From positions 1 to 64,000 of the forward strand of contig JADFCQ010000002.1 of assembly GCA_015223225.1 (NCBI GenBank): DNA of 64,000 nucleotides. Reading direction: 5' to 3'. The notes beneath the pieces are model-generated. The model saw nothing but the letters and a program-made list of their open reading frames with translations. It ran no database searches and had not been told where the DNA came from. This stretch comes from Acetobacteraceae bacterium H6797 (GTDB lineage: Bacteria > Pseudomonadota > Alphaproteobacteria > Acetobacterales > Acetobacteraceae). This document shows, one piece after another, positions 26,384-33,547 of the stretch. The translations under genes and the position numbers were made by a program. Numbering within the stretch: the stretch's first letter is position 1; each line of letters opens with the position of its first letter.

Positions 26384-26415
26384 AAAAAAAGCCCGGCGGG
26401 TTTGTCCCGCCGGGC
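26384..26415 (-). terminator. Intrinsic terminator of the TRAP binding-protein gene
   Basis: A 10-bp stem GCCCGGCGGG / CCCGCCGGGC with loop TTTGT; on the minus strand it is followed by seven T. It lies 23 bases after the stop at 26438. Confidence 0.93.
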
Positions 26416-26437
26416 CGTTTCGCGCTGGAAGCCCGCC

Positions 26438-27526
26438 TCAGCGAACCGTCTGCGCCGCCGTGAAGGCGAAGTTGTCGTAGGAATTCTCGGCGATGCGGAA
26501 CCACAGGAATTCCTCGTCGCGATACTTGCGATAGGACTCCCAGATCTTCTTGAAGCGCTCGTTCTTGGCCGATGTCTCGTCGTAAAGCTCATGCGCGGCC
26601 TTCCAGGCGGCCGACATGATGTCGCGCGACCAGGGCTTGAGTTGCGCACCGGCCGCGACGAGGCGGCGGATGGCCTGCGGATTCGCGTGGTCGTAGCGGG
26701 CCGTCATGGCCTGATCGGCCTCGGCGCAGGCAACCTCGATGGCGAGCTTGTAAGCCGCCGGCAGGGCCTCGAAAGCGGCCTTGTTCGCGAGGAACTGCAG
26801 CTTCGCCGAGGGCTCCCAGAAGCCGGGATAGTAGTAATAGGGCGCGACCTTCACGAAGCCGAGCTTCTCGTCGTCATAGGGGCCGACGAATTCCACCGCG
26901 TCGAGCGAGCCGCGCTCCAGCGAGGGATAGATGTCGGCGGCCGGCACCTGGGTCGGCGAGGCGCCGATCTTGGTGAAGACCTGGCCCGCGAGGCCGGCAA
27001 TGCGGAACTTGAGCCCCTGCACATCGGCCAGCGACTTCACTTCCTTACGGAACCAGCCGCCCATCTGCGCGCCCGTGTCGCCGGCCGAGAAGAAGACGGC
27101 GTTGTAATCGCCGAAAAGCTCCGCCGCGAGCTCCTTGCCGCCGCCGAATTGCAGCCAGGCCGTGGCCTGGCGCGAGGTCAGGCCGAAGGGAAGCGCCGTG
27201 AAGAAGGCGAAGCTCGGCTCCTTGCCGACATAGTAGTAGGAGGCCGTATGGCAGCACTCGACCGAACCCTGCTGCACCGCCTCGAGAGCGGCGAAGGGCG
27301 GGGCGATCTCGCCACCCGGGAAGGTCCGGATCTGGAACTTATTGTCCGTGAGCTGGGCCACGCGGCGGGCGATATGGTCCGCCGTCCCGAAAAGAATATC
27401 GAGATTGCGCGGGAAGGAGGAGGTCAGGCGCCAGCGGATCTCAGGCTGGGACTGGGCAAGGGCGGGGGTGGCGAGCGCGACAGGCGCGGCCATGCCCACA
27501 GCCCCGAGTAGAGCGCGGCGATCCAT
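26438..27526 (-). CDS. TRAP transporter substrate-binding protein (DctP/TakP type)
   Basis: 362 residues. A signal peptide (MDRRALLGAVGMAAPVALAT, cleavage after PALAQ) precedes a DctP-family domain: WRLTSSFPRNLDIL, FPGGEIAPPFAALEAV, GLKFRIAGLAGQVF with the carboxylate-binding arginine, and AVEFVGPYDDEKLG. The text is closest to the TakP class binding 2-oxo acids. No DctQ/DctM permease genes are nearby. The ribosome site GGGAGAA is 7 bases before the ATG but lies in the arm of a hairpin (27535-27570), so translation may be controlled. Confidence 0.92.
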   Translation of the reverse strand: MDRRALLGAVGMAAPVALATPALAQSQPEIRWRLTSSFPRNLDILFGTADHIARRVAQLTDNKFQIRTFPGGEIAPPFAALEAVQQGSVECCHTASYYYVGKEPSFAFFTALPFGLTSRQATAWLQFGGGKELAAELFGDYNAVFFSAGDTGAQMGGWFRKEVKSLADVQGLKFRIAGLAGQVFTKIGASPTQVPAADIYPSLERGSLDAVEFVGPYDDEKLGFVKVAPYYYYPGFWEPSAKLQFLANKAAFEALPAAYKLAIEVACAEADQAMTARYDHANPQAIRRLVAAGAQLKPWSRDIMSAAWKAAHELYDETSAKNERFKKIWESYRKYRDEEFLWFRIAENSYDNFAFTAAQTVR

Positions 27527-27534
27527 CTGGCGTT

Positions 27535-27570
27535 TCTCCCGAAAACTCGATCAGTTTCGCTATCGGGAGA
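27535..27570 (-). promoter_or_regulatory. Leader hairpin that pairs with the ribosome site of the TRAP binding-protein gene
   Basis: Outer arms TCTCCCGA (27535-27542) and TCGGGAGA (27563-27570) are perfect 8-mers; inside them AAACT (27543-27547) pairs with AGTTT (27553-27557) around a 5-base loop, with a 5-base bulge on one side. In the minus-strand mRNA the GGGAGA ribosome site is wholly within the stem. Confidence 0.6.
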
Positions 27571-27727
27571 TAATCTGAAATTCGCTGCGCGAGAAGGCGT
27601 TTTCACACACCGAAGATTGCGCGCTGTGCGCATGAGCCAAAAGAATGATGCGCTGTTACCCTTCTTCACCCCTCCGGCGCGTCTATCGGGTATAGGCAGA
27701 GCAGTTCTCCCGACACAGAGGATGATG

Positions 27728-28840
27728 ATGCCCGGTTTCAAACGCCTTCTTCGTCCTGCTCTATTCGGATTGCTCCTCGCCACCCTGATGGTTCCATCCG
27801 GCTTCGCTCGCGCCGAGAAGCCGATCGTTGGCGCCTATCTCTGGGGCGGGATGCTGCAAGGCGCCGAAGGGACGGACCGCTTTCATAAATCTCTGAAATT
27901 CCTACTCGATCAGGGCTTTCAGGCGGTGCGCTTCACGGTTTCGAGCAGCACCCTGCGTGAACTGGGCCTCGACAGGGTTTCATGCGGTCAGCCTCGTCGA
28001 ATCGGCTGTTATCTCGAAAAGGCCCTCGCCGACCCCGTTTTCGACGACCAGCGGATCAAACTGCTGATGATCACGCTGCATGAGTTTGGCTCGCAGGAGG
28101 CGCTGAGCCGCGGCGTCGATGGCGACCGCGCTCGCGAGGTTGAGACGGAGTTCCGCCAAGCCGTCGATATCCTGCAGCGCCGCTTCGCTGGCCGGCCGGT
28201 CCGGATCGTCATTTCCAATTGGGAAGGCGATAACATGGTCTATTGCGGTGCTGTCTTCGGCTACATGCGGAACGCGAGCAAGGCGCGCGCCTGCGACAGC
28301 CAAGATGGCAATGGCATCCAGCGGCGCCTGACCAATTTCCTCGACTGGATGAAGCTGCGCGACGCCGTGGTGCAGGCAGCCCGGGCCCGACACCCGGATT
28401 TCAACATTGCCCATGCCCCTGAATTCAACGTCGCAAATCTACGCACGCAGCAATGCGTCACGAGTTGCGACGCCACCAAGACCGTCTTTGAGACCCTGGC
28501 GCGCGCCGGCCAGCGGCCGCTCTGTTCCTACTCGTCCTATAACAGCGCCACACGGGGCCAGCTTCAGCAGGATCTGCCGCGCCTCCTTCGGACCTGCCAG
28601 CAACTGATACTGGGCGAGTTAGGCTTCCCGGAGCGTCGGGGCAATGAGACCGTGAGGTCCGGCTTCGCCACGGCAGCGGCGGCCATTGCGCAGCAACAGG
28701 ACAAGATCCCCGCCGTCATCATCTGGAATGCCTTCAACGTGCCGGGTGTCACCCGGGACAATAGCTACGGCCTGTTCCGGCAGGATGGCAGCCGGGGCAA
28801 TATCGACAACCTGCCGGCCGAGTTGCAGCCGGGGCGCTGA
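27728..28840 (+). CDS. Secreted protein with possible glycosidase-like TIM barrel
   Basis: About 370 residues. A signal peptide (LLRPALFGLLLATLMVPSGF, cleavage near ARAE) leads a domain with FLLDQGFQAVRFTVSS, IVISNWEGDN, LGELGFPE and PAVIIWNAFN. The order of a beta-strand ending in N-x-E and a later strand with E-L-G-F-P-E resembles acid/base and nucleophile positions of clan A glycoside hydrolases, but I cannot place it in a named family. Six or more cysteines suggest disulfides in the periplasm. Three ATGs in a row start at 27722; 27728 has the best spacing from AGAGG. It is less GC-rich than its neighbours. Confidence 0.65.
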   Translation: MPGFKRLLRPALFGLLLATLMVPSGFARAEKPIVGAYLWGGMLQGAEGTDRFHKSLKFLLDQGFQAVRFTVSSSTLRELGLDRVSCGQPRRIGCYLEKALADPVFDDQRIKLLMITLHEFGSQEALSRGVDGDRAREVETEFRQAVDILQRRFAGRPVRIVISNWEGDNMVYCGAVFGYMRNASKARACDSQDGNGIQRRLTNFLDWMKLRDAVVQAARARHPDFNIAHAPEFNVANLRTQQCVTSCDATKTVFETLARAGQRPLCSYSSYNSATRGQLQQDLPRLLRTCQQLILGELGFPERRGNETVRSGFATAAAAIAQQQDKIPAVIIWNAFNVPGVTRDNSYGLFRQDGSRGNIDNLPAELQPGR

Positions 28841-28858
28841 GGCCCCGGCCGCGCTAGT

Positions 28859-29824
28859 TCAAACCGGGTCCGGCGCCGGCTTTCCGGCGAGGACCGCGGC
28901 GATATTGTCGAGCGCGCGGAAGCCCATCGCGTCGCGCGTCTCGACCGTCGCACTCGCCACATGCGGCGTGAGGAAGACGTTCGGCAATTCGGCGAAACGC
29001 GTGTCGAAATCGGGCTCCTTCTGAAACACGTCGAGCCCGGCGGCGAAGAGATGGCCGCTCTTCAGCGCCGCCAGCAGCGCCTCCTCATCCACCACCGAGC
29101 CGCGCGCCGTATTCACGAAGACGGCACCCTTGGGCAGCAGCGCGAAGGCCTTGGCATCCATCAGCGGCGGAGCGCCACGCTCGGCCGGGAGATGGAGCGA
29201 GAGAAGCTGCGAGCGGGGCAGCAGTTCCTCGATCGTAGGGACGAATTCCGCGCCCTCCTCCAGCTCCACCGGCAGGCGCCGGCGGTTCTGGTAGAGCACC
29301 TTCATCCCGAAGCCCCTCGCCCGCCGGGCTACGGCCTGGCCGATGCGGCCCATGCCGACGATGCCCAGCGTCTTTCCGCTCGGGCGGATGCCCAGCATGT
29401 CCGGCATGCCGAAACCCTGGCGCCAGCCCTGGCGCATGATCGCCTCATATTCATAGGCGCGGCGCGAGGCGTTCAGCAGCAGCATGAAGGCCAGGTCGGC
29501 GGTGCAGTCGGTCAGCACGTCGGGCGTGTTGGTGACGATGATGCCCCGCGCCTTGGCCGCCGCCGCATCCATGTGGTCATAGCCGACGGAGGAATTGGCG
29601 ATGATCTTCACCGAGGCCGGCAGGGCCGTGATCGCCGCAGCGTCGAGCCGCGACTTCGGGCCGATGAAGAGCGCCTCGGCGCCAGTTTCCTCCGCCGCGC
29701 GGACGGCGCCCGCCGCGTCGAGATCCTCCTTGGCCAGCACCGCGTCGAATTCGCGCCGCGCGCGCTCGGCCACCGCTTCGGGCACCCGGCGGGTGACGAG
29801 CACCCGCCCCTTGCTATCCGTCAT
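28859..29824 (-). CDS. D-2-hydroxyacid dehydrogenase (glyoxylate/hydroxypyruvate reductase type)
   Basis: 321 residues. NAD(P)-binding GIVGMGRIGQAVARRARGFG and the catalytic set are present: arginine in FVNTARGSVVDE, glutamate in DVFQKEPDF and histidine in FLTPHVASATVETR. It reduces a 2-oxo acid such as glyoxylate to the D-hydroxy acid. The ATG overlaps the stop of the TctC gene (TAATG), so the dehydrogenase and a carboxylate-binding protein are translated together, which suggests that the ligand imported feeds this enzyme. Confidence 0.92.
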   Translation of the reverse strand: MTDSKGRVLVTRRVPEAVAERARREFDAVLAKEDLDAAGAVRAAEETGAEALFIGPKSRLDAAAITALPASVKIIANSSVGYDHMDAAAAKARGIIVTNTPDVLTDCTADLAFMLLLNASRRAYEYEAIMRQGWRQGFGMPDMLGIRPSGKTLGIVGMGRIGQAVARRARGFGMKVLYQNRRRLPVELEEGAEFVPTIEELLPRSQLLSLHLPAERGAPPLMDAKAFALLPKGAVFVNTARGSVVDEEALLAALKSGHLFAAGLDVFQKEPDFDTRFAELPNVFLTPHVASATVETRDAMGFRALDNIAAVLAGKPAPDPV

Positions 29825-30783
29825 TATTGCTTCTCGATCCCTGCCTTGGCGACGACATCGCCCCATTTGGCGACCTCGGCGCGCACGAAACTCTGCGCCT
29901 GCTCCGGCGTGGAGCCAACCGGGGTGGCGCCGAGCGTCTCGAACCGCTCCTTCACCGAGGGCACTTTGAGCTGGGCGACGGCATCGGCGGAGATCTTCGC
30001 CGCGACCTCGCCCGAAATGCCGGCCGGCGCCAGGATCGCGCCCCAGCTACCGGCCTCGAAGCCCGGAAAGCCCGATTCCGCCACCGTCGGAACATTGGGC
30101 AACGCCGGTACGCGCTGCGCGGCGGTCACGGCGATGGCCTTCAGCTTGCCGCCCTGCACATGGCCCAGCACGGCGGGCAGCGTGTCGAACATCACGTCCA
30201 CGCGCCGCGCCAGCAGGTCCGGATGGGCGGCGGTACTGCCGCGATAGGGAATGTGGGTCATGGTGCCGCCCGCCCGCATGGCGAACATCTCGGCCGAGAG
30301 ATGCACCGCCCCGCCCGTGCCGGCGAAGGTGACCTCGCCCGGCTTGGCCTTCACCATCGCCGCCAGTTCCTGCACCGTCTTGGCGGGGAAATCCGGCGCA
30401 GCAACCAGGACGAGGGGCACCGAATAGATCACGGAGAGGGCCGCGAAATCCTTTACCGTGTCGAAGGGCGTCTTATAGAGCGCCGCATTCACGGCGTGGT
30501 TCACCGAGACGAAAGCCAGGTTATAGCCATCGGGGGCGGATTTCGCGACGACATCCTCGCCGATGATGCCATTGGCGCCGGTGCGGTTCTCGACCACCAC
30601 GGGCTGTTTCCATAGGCCCGTCAGCTGTTCCGAGAGAAGCCGCGCGGCGATATCGGCAGCCCCGCCGGGCGAATAGGGAACAATGAAGCGAACCCCCTGC
30701 GAGGGCCAGGCATGTTGGGCAAAGCCGGGCCGGGCGGCCGCGAGCAAGAAGGGTGTGGCCAAGGCAGCGCGGCGGGTGATCAT
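29824..30783 (-). CDS. Tripartite tricarboxylate transporter (TctC/Bug) substrate-binding protein
   Basis: 319 residues. Signal peptide (MITRRAALATPFLLAAARPG, cleavage near GFAQ), then Bug-family features: VRFIVPYSPGGAADIAARLL, VVVENRTGANGIIGEDVVAK, THIPYRGSTAAHPDLLA and VPNVPTVAESGFPGFEAGSW. Such proteins bind carboxylates in the periplasm. The TctA and TctB membrane subunits are not in the window. Its stop overlaps the start of the hydroxyacid dehydrogenase. Confidence 0.93.
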   Translation of the reverse strand: MITRRAALATPFLLAAARPGFAQHAWPSQGVRFIVPYSPGGAADIAARLLSEQLTGLWKQPVVVENRTGANGIIGEDVVAKSAPDGYNLAFVSVNHAVNAALYKTPFDTVKDFAALSVIYSVPLVLVAAPDFPAKTVQELAAMVKAKPGEVTFAGTGGAVHLSAEMFAMRAGGTMTHIPYRGSTAAHPDLLARRVDVMFDTLPAVLGHVQGGKLKAIAVTAAQRVPALPNVPTVAESGFPGFEAGSWGAILAPAGISGEVAAKISADAVAQLKVPSVKERFETLGATPVGSTPEQAQSFVRAEVAKWGDVVAKAGIEKQ

Positions 30784-30831
30784 GAGACTTCCTTTCCTGG
30801 ACGCGCGACCGACTTTGCGGGTCGCTTACAC

Positions 30832-30868
30832 CTGCAATAGCAAGGCATCGGGGAAAGCTGCAATAGCA
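30832..30868. repeat. Pair of 11-bp direct repeats
   Basis: CTGCAATAGCA occurs at 30832-30842 and again at 30858-30868, in the leader of the TctC gene. A 26-base period is not an exact helical multiple; it could be a regulator site or chance. Confidence 0.35.
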
Positions 30869-30882
30869 GTGACGTGAGCATG

Positions 30883-30914
30883 AAAAAGGCCGGGGAGGTC
30901 GCCCTCCCCGGCCT
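30883..30914 (-). terminator. Intrinsic terminator of ahcY
   Basis: A perfect 12-bp stem AGGCCGGGGAGG / CCTCCCCGGCCT with loop TCGC; the minus strand ends in TTTTT. It lies 28 bases after the ahcY stop. Confidence 0.95.
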
Positions 30915-30941
30915 GGCACACTGCGGCTCGGTCGAGCCGGC

Positions 30942-32336
30942 TCAGTAGCGATACATTTCCTGCTTGAACGGGCCCTGCTGCGGCACGCCGATGTATTCGG
31001 CCTGCTTCTCGGTCAGCTTCGTCAGGGTCGCGCCGACCTTGGCGAGGTGGAGGAAGGCCACCTTCTCGTCCAGGTGCTTCGGCAGCGTATAGACCTTCTT
31101 CTCGTACTTGCCCGGGTTGGTCCAAAGCTCGATCTGGGCCAAGGTCTGGTTGGTGAAGGAGGCGGACATCACGAAGCTCGGGTGGCCCGTGGCATTGCCC
31201 AGGTTCACCAGACGGCCCTCGGAGAGCAGGATGATGCGCTTGCCGTCGGCGAATTCGACCTCGTCGACCTGCGGCTTCACATTGTCCCACTTCAGGTTCT
31301 TCAGCGCGCCGACCTGGATCTCGCTGTCGAAGTGGCCGATGTTGCAGACGATCGCGCGGTGCTTCATGGCGCGCATGTGGTCGATCGTGATGACGTCCAC
31401 ATTGCCGGTCGCGGTGACGAAGATGTCGCCGCGCGGCGCGGCCTGCTCCATCGTCACGACCTCATAGCCTTCCATCGCGGCCTGGAGCGCGCAGATCGGG
31501 TCGATCTCCGTCACCAGCACGCGGCAGCCGGCATTGCGCAGCGAGGCGGCCGAGCCCTTGCCCACGTCGCCGAAGCCCGCGACCACGGCGACCTTGCCCG
31601 ACATCATCACGTCGGTGCCGCGGCGGATGCCGTCCACCAGCGACTCACGGCAGCCATAGAGGTTGTCGAACTTCGACTTGGTGACGCTGTCATTCACGTT
31701 GATCGCCGGGAAGAGCAGCTTGCCTTCCTTGGCCATCAGGTAGAGGCGATGCACGCCCGTCGTGGTCTCTTCCGACACGCCCTTGATGGAGGCGGCGAGC
31801 TTGGCGAACCAGCCCGGCTTCTCGGTCAGCGTCTTCTTGATCAGGGCGAAGAAGACGGTCTCTTCCTCGTTGCTCGCCGTCTCGAGGAAGGCCACGTCGC
31901 CCTTCTCGGCGCGCAGGCCGTAATGGACGAAGAGGGTCATGTCGCCGCCGTCGTCGAGCAGCATGTTCGGCTCGCCGCCGTCAGCCCATTCGAGCGTCTT
32001 GCGGACGTAGTCCCAGTATTCCTCCAGTGTCTCGCCCTTCACGGCGAAGACGGGGGTGCCGGCGGCGGCGATGGCGGCCGCGGCATGGTCCTGGGTCGAG
32101 AAGATGTTGCAGGAGGACCAGCGAACATCGGCGCCGAGCGCCTTCAGCGTCTCGATGAGAACGCCGGTCTGGATGGTCATGTGCAGGCAGCCGGCGATGC
32201 GGGCGCCCTTCAGCGGCTTGCTATCGCCGTATTCGGCGCGCGTCGCCATCAGGCCGGGCATCTCGTCCTCGGCCATGGAGAGTTCCTTGCGGCCCCAAGC
32301 CGCGAGGCTGATGTCCTTGACGATATAGTCGGCCAT
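30942..32336 (-). CDS. ahcY: Adenosylhomocysteinase
   Basis: 464 residues. It splits S-adenosylhomocysteine into adenosine and homocysteine, relieving inhibition of methyltransferases. Family motifs are complete: [37 protein letters not shown]-binding [20 protein letters not shown] and a C-terminal KQEMYRY. AGGAG lies 8 bases before the ATG. A 20-bp palindrome at 32408-32427 upstream resembles the SahR operator of the methionine cycle in proteobacteria. The preceding gene encodes a methyltransferase, a fitting partner. Confidence 0.97.
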   Translation of the reverse strand: MADYIVKDISLAAWGRKELSMAEDEMPGLMATRAEYGDSKPLKGARIAGCLHMTIQTGVLIETLKALGADVRWSSCNIFSTQDHAAAAIAAAGTPVFAVKGETLEEYWDYVRKTLEWADGGEPNMLLDDGGDMTLFVHYGLRAEKGDVAFLETASNEEETVFFALIKKTLTEKPGWFAKLAASIKGVSEETTTGVHRLYLMAKEGKLLFPAINVNDSVTKSKFDNLYGCRESLVDGIRRGTDVMMSGKVAVVAGFGDVGKGSAASLRNAGCRVLVTEIDPICALQAAMEGYEVVTMEQAAPRGDIFVTATGNVDVITIDHMRAMKHRAIVCNIGHFDSEIQVGALKNLKWDNVKPQVDEVEFADGKRIILLSEGRLVNLGNATGHPSFVMSASFTNQTLAQIELWTNPGKYEKKVYTLPKHLDEKVAFLHLAKVGATLTKLTEKQAEYIGVPQQGPFKQEMYRY

Positions 32337-32407
32337 GAATGCTGCTCCTGCTGGTCGGGCAGCGGCCTAGCACGCGGCGCGGGGCTTGGCCAGACCCCAT
32401 CGCTGAG

Positions 32408-32427
32408 ACATAAGGATATCTTTATGT
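32408..32427. promoter_or_regulatory. Palindromic operator upstream of ahcY (SahR-like)
   Basis: ACATAAGGATATCTTTATGT is symmetric about GATATC with one mismatched pair (G/T at the seventh position of each arm). From memory this is close to the ATAAAGATATCTTTAT motif linked to SAH-responsive ArsR-type regulators of methionine genes in alphaproteobacteria. It overlaps the last codon and stop of the methyltransferase gene. Confidence 0.65.
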
Positions 32428-33141
32428 GACCGCTTCGGCCGGTGGCTTGCGGAGCACCCATTTGGCGCCCTGCACCTCCATCTCGATGCCGATCTCGGCC
32501 GAGAATTCCATCGCCGCCCGCTTCACGCCCCGCCAGCCGAAGTCATCGCCCACCAGCGCCCCGCCGGGATTGACCAGCGGCCAGTAGCGGCGGGCATCGG
32601 CCAGGACGGGCTCGTATTCATGGGCGGCGTCGATATGGACGAGGTCGATCCCGAGGGCCAGGCGCCGCAGGATAACGGCCGCGTTCTCGCTGCTCTGGGC
32701 CAGGGGCACGACGCGATCCTGGAAGCCGAGATGGGCGATATTGCTCATGAACTGCCAGTAGAGCCCCGGCCAGCCATGCTCCATGCGGAGCGATTCATAG
32801 ACGCCGTCGGAGCGCGACCTGTCCCAATGTTCCGGGCTGCCGAGGAAGGTATCGACGGCGATGACGAAGCCATCGACCTTGAAGCGCTCGAGGCATTTGC
32901 AGAAATGCGCGACCGAAGCGCCTTTCCAGACGCCCACATCCACCACGACCTTCGGCTTCAGCTCCTTGACCAGCCGGGTCAGCATCGGGTGCTGGCTGTT
33001 CCAGCCCTGCAGATCGAGCGGCAGGCGCGGTTCGAAACCATCGAAAGCGCTGCCGCCATGCAGCCGCCGGGAAATGCGCTTCGCCAGGCCGCCGCCGGAG
33101 ACGGGCGGCTTGGGTGCCGAGGGGGTCTTGCTCTCACTCAA
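32422..33141 (-). CDS. Class I SAM-dependent methyltransferase (Methyltransf_24/CmcI-like)
   Basis: 239 residues. SAM-binding motif I is VVVDVGVWKGASVAHFCKCL, followed by IAVDTFLGSPEHW, LVHIDAAHEYEPVLADARRY and GGALVGDDFGW, as in CmcI-type and sugar or small-molecule O-methyltransferases. The only reasonable start is TTG 33141, which lies within the end of cdd (8-base overlap). The substrate is unknown. The ahcY operator overlaps its stop codon. Confidence 0.85.
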   Translation of the reverse strand: MSESKTPSAPKPPVSGGGLAKRISRRLHGGSAFDGFEPRLPLDLQGWNSQHPMLTRLVKELKPKVVVDVGVWKGASVAHFCKCLERFKVDGFVIAVDTFLGSPEHWDRSRSDGVYESLRMEHGWPGLYWQFMSNIAHLGFQDRVVPLAQSSENAAVILRRLALGIDLVHIDAAHEYEPVLADARRYWPLVNPGGALVGDDFGWRGVKRAAMEFSAEIGIEMEVQGAKWVLRKPPAEAVT

Positions 33142-33544
33142 GGCTTTCGAAGGCCGCGGGCAGCAGCCCCTCCATACTGTGGCGGGTGAGCGCCAAGCGC
33201 GCGGGGCCGAACCAGATCTCGGTGGATTTGTCGGCGAATTCGGCGATGCGCTGACGGCAGCCGCCGCAGGGCGCGCAGCGGATCAGCCCGCTCTCCGCCG
33301 GCCCGCCCAGGATCACGATGCGGCGGATGCGCCGCGCGCCGCCCGCGACCATGGCCGCGATGGCCCCCGCCTCGGCGCATTGGCCCTGGGGATAGGCGAT
33401 ATTCTCGACATTGCAGCCCACGAAACGCTCGCCCGTCTCCGCCTCGATGGCGGCACCGACGAGAAAGCGCGAATAGGGCGCATGGGCTCGCTCTCGGACA
33501 GTCTCGGCCAGGGCGAACAAGGCGTCGAGGCCGGGGTCCTCCAT
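33134..33544 (-). CDS. cdd: Cytidine deaminase
   Basis: 136 residues, the short tetrameric class. Zinc ligands and catalytic glutamate are in QCAEAGAIAAMV and CAPCGGCRQRI; VGCNVENIAYPQGQ binds the nucleoside. It deaminates cytidine and deoxycytidine for pyrimidine salvage. The start lies 3 bases after the ptsP stop and its end overlaps the methyltransferase, so all are likely one transcript with the phosphotransferase genes. Confidence 0.93.
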   Translation of the reverse strand: MEDPGLDALFALAETVRERAHAPYSRFLVGAAIEAETGERFVGCNVENIAYPQGQCAEAGAIAAMVAGGARRIRRIVILGGPAESGLIRCAPCGGCRQRIAEFADKSTEIWFGPARLALTRHSMEGLLPAAFESLE

Positions 33545-33547
33545 CGG

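Noticed and set aside
32337..32407. SAM or SAH riboswitch in the ahcY leader
   Set aside because: The leader is only about 70 bases after the palindrome, and I see no conserved riboswitch core or paired helices.
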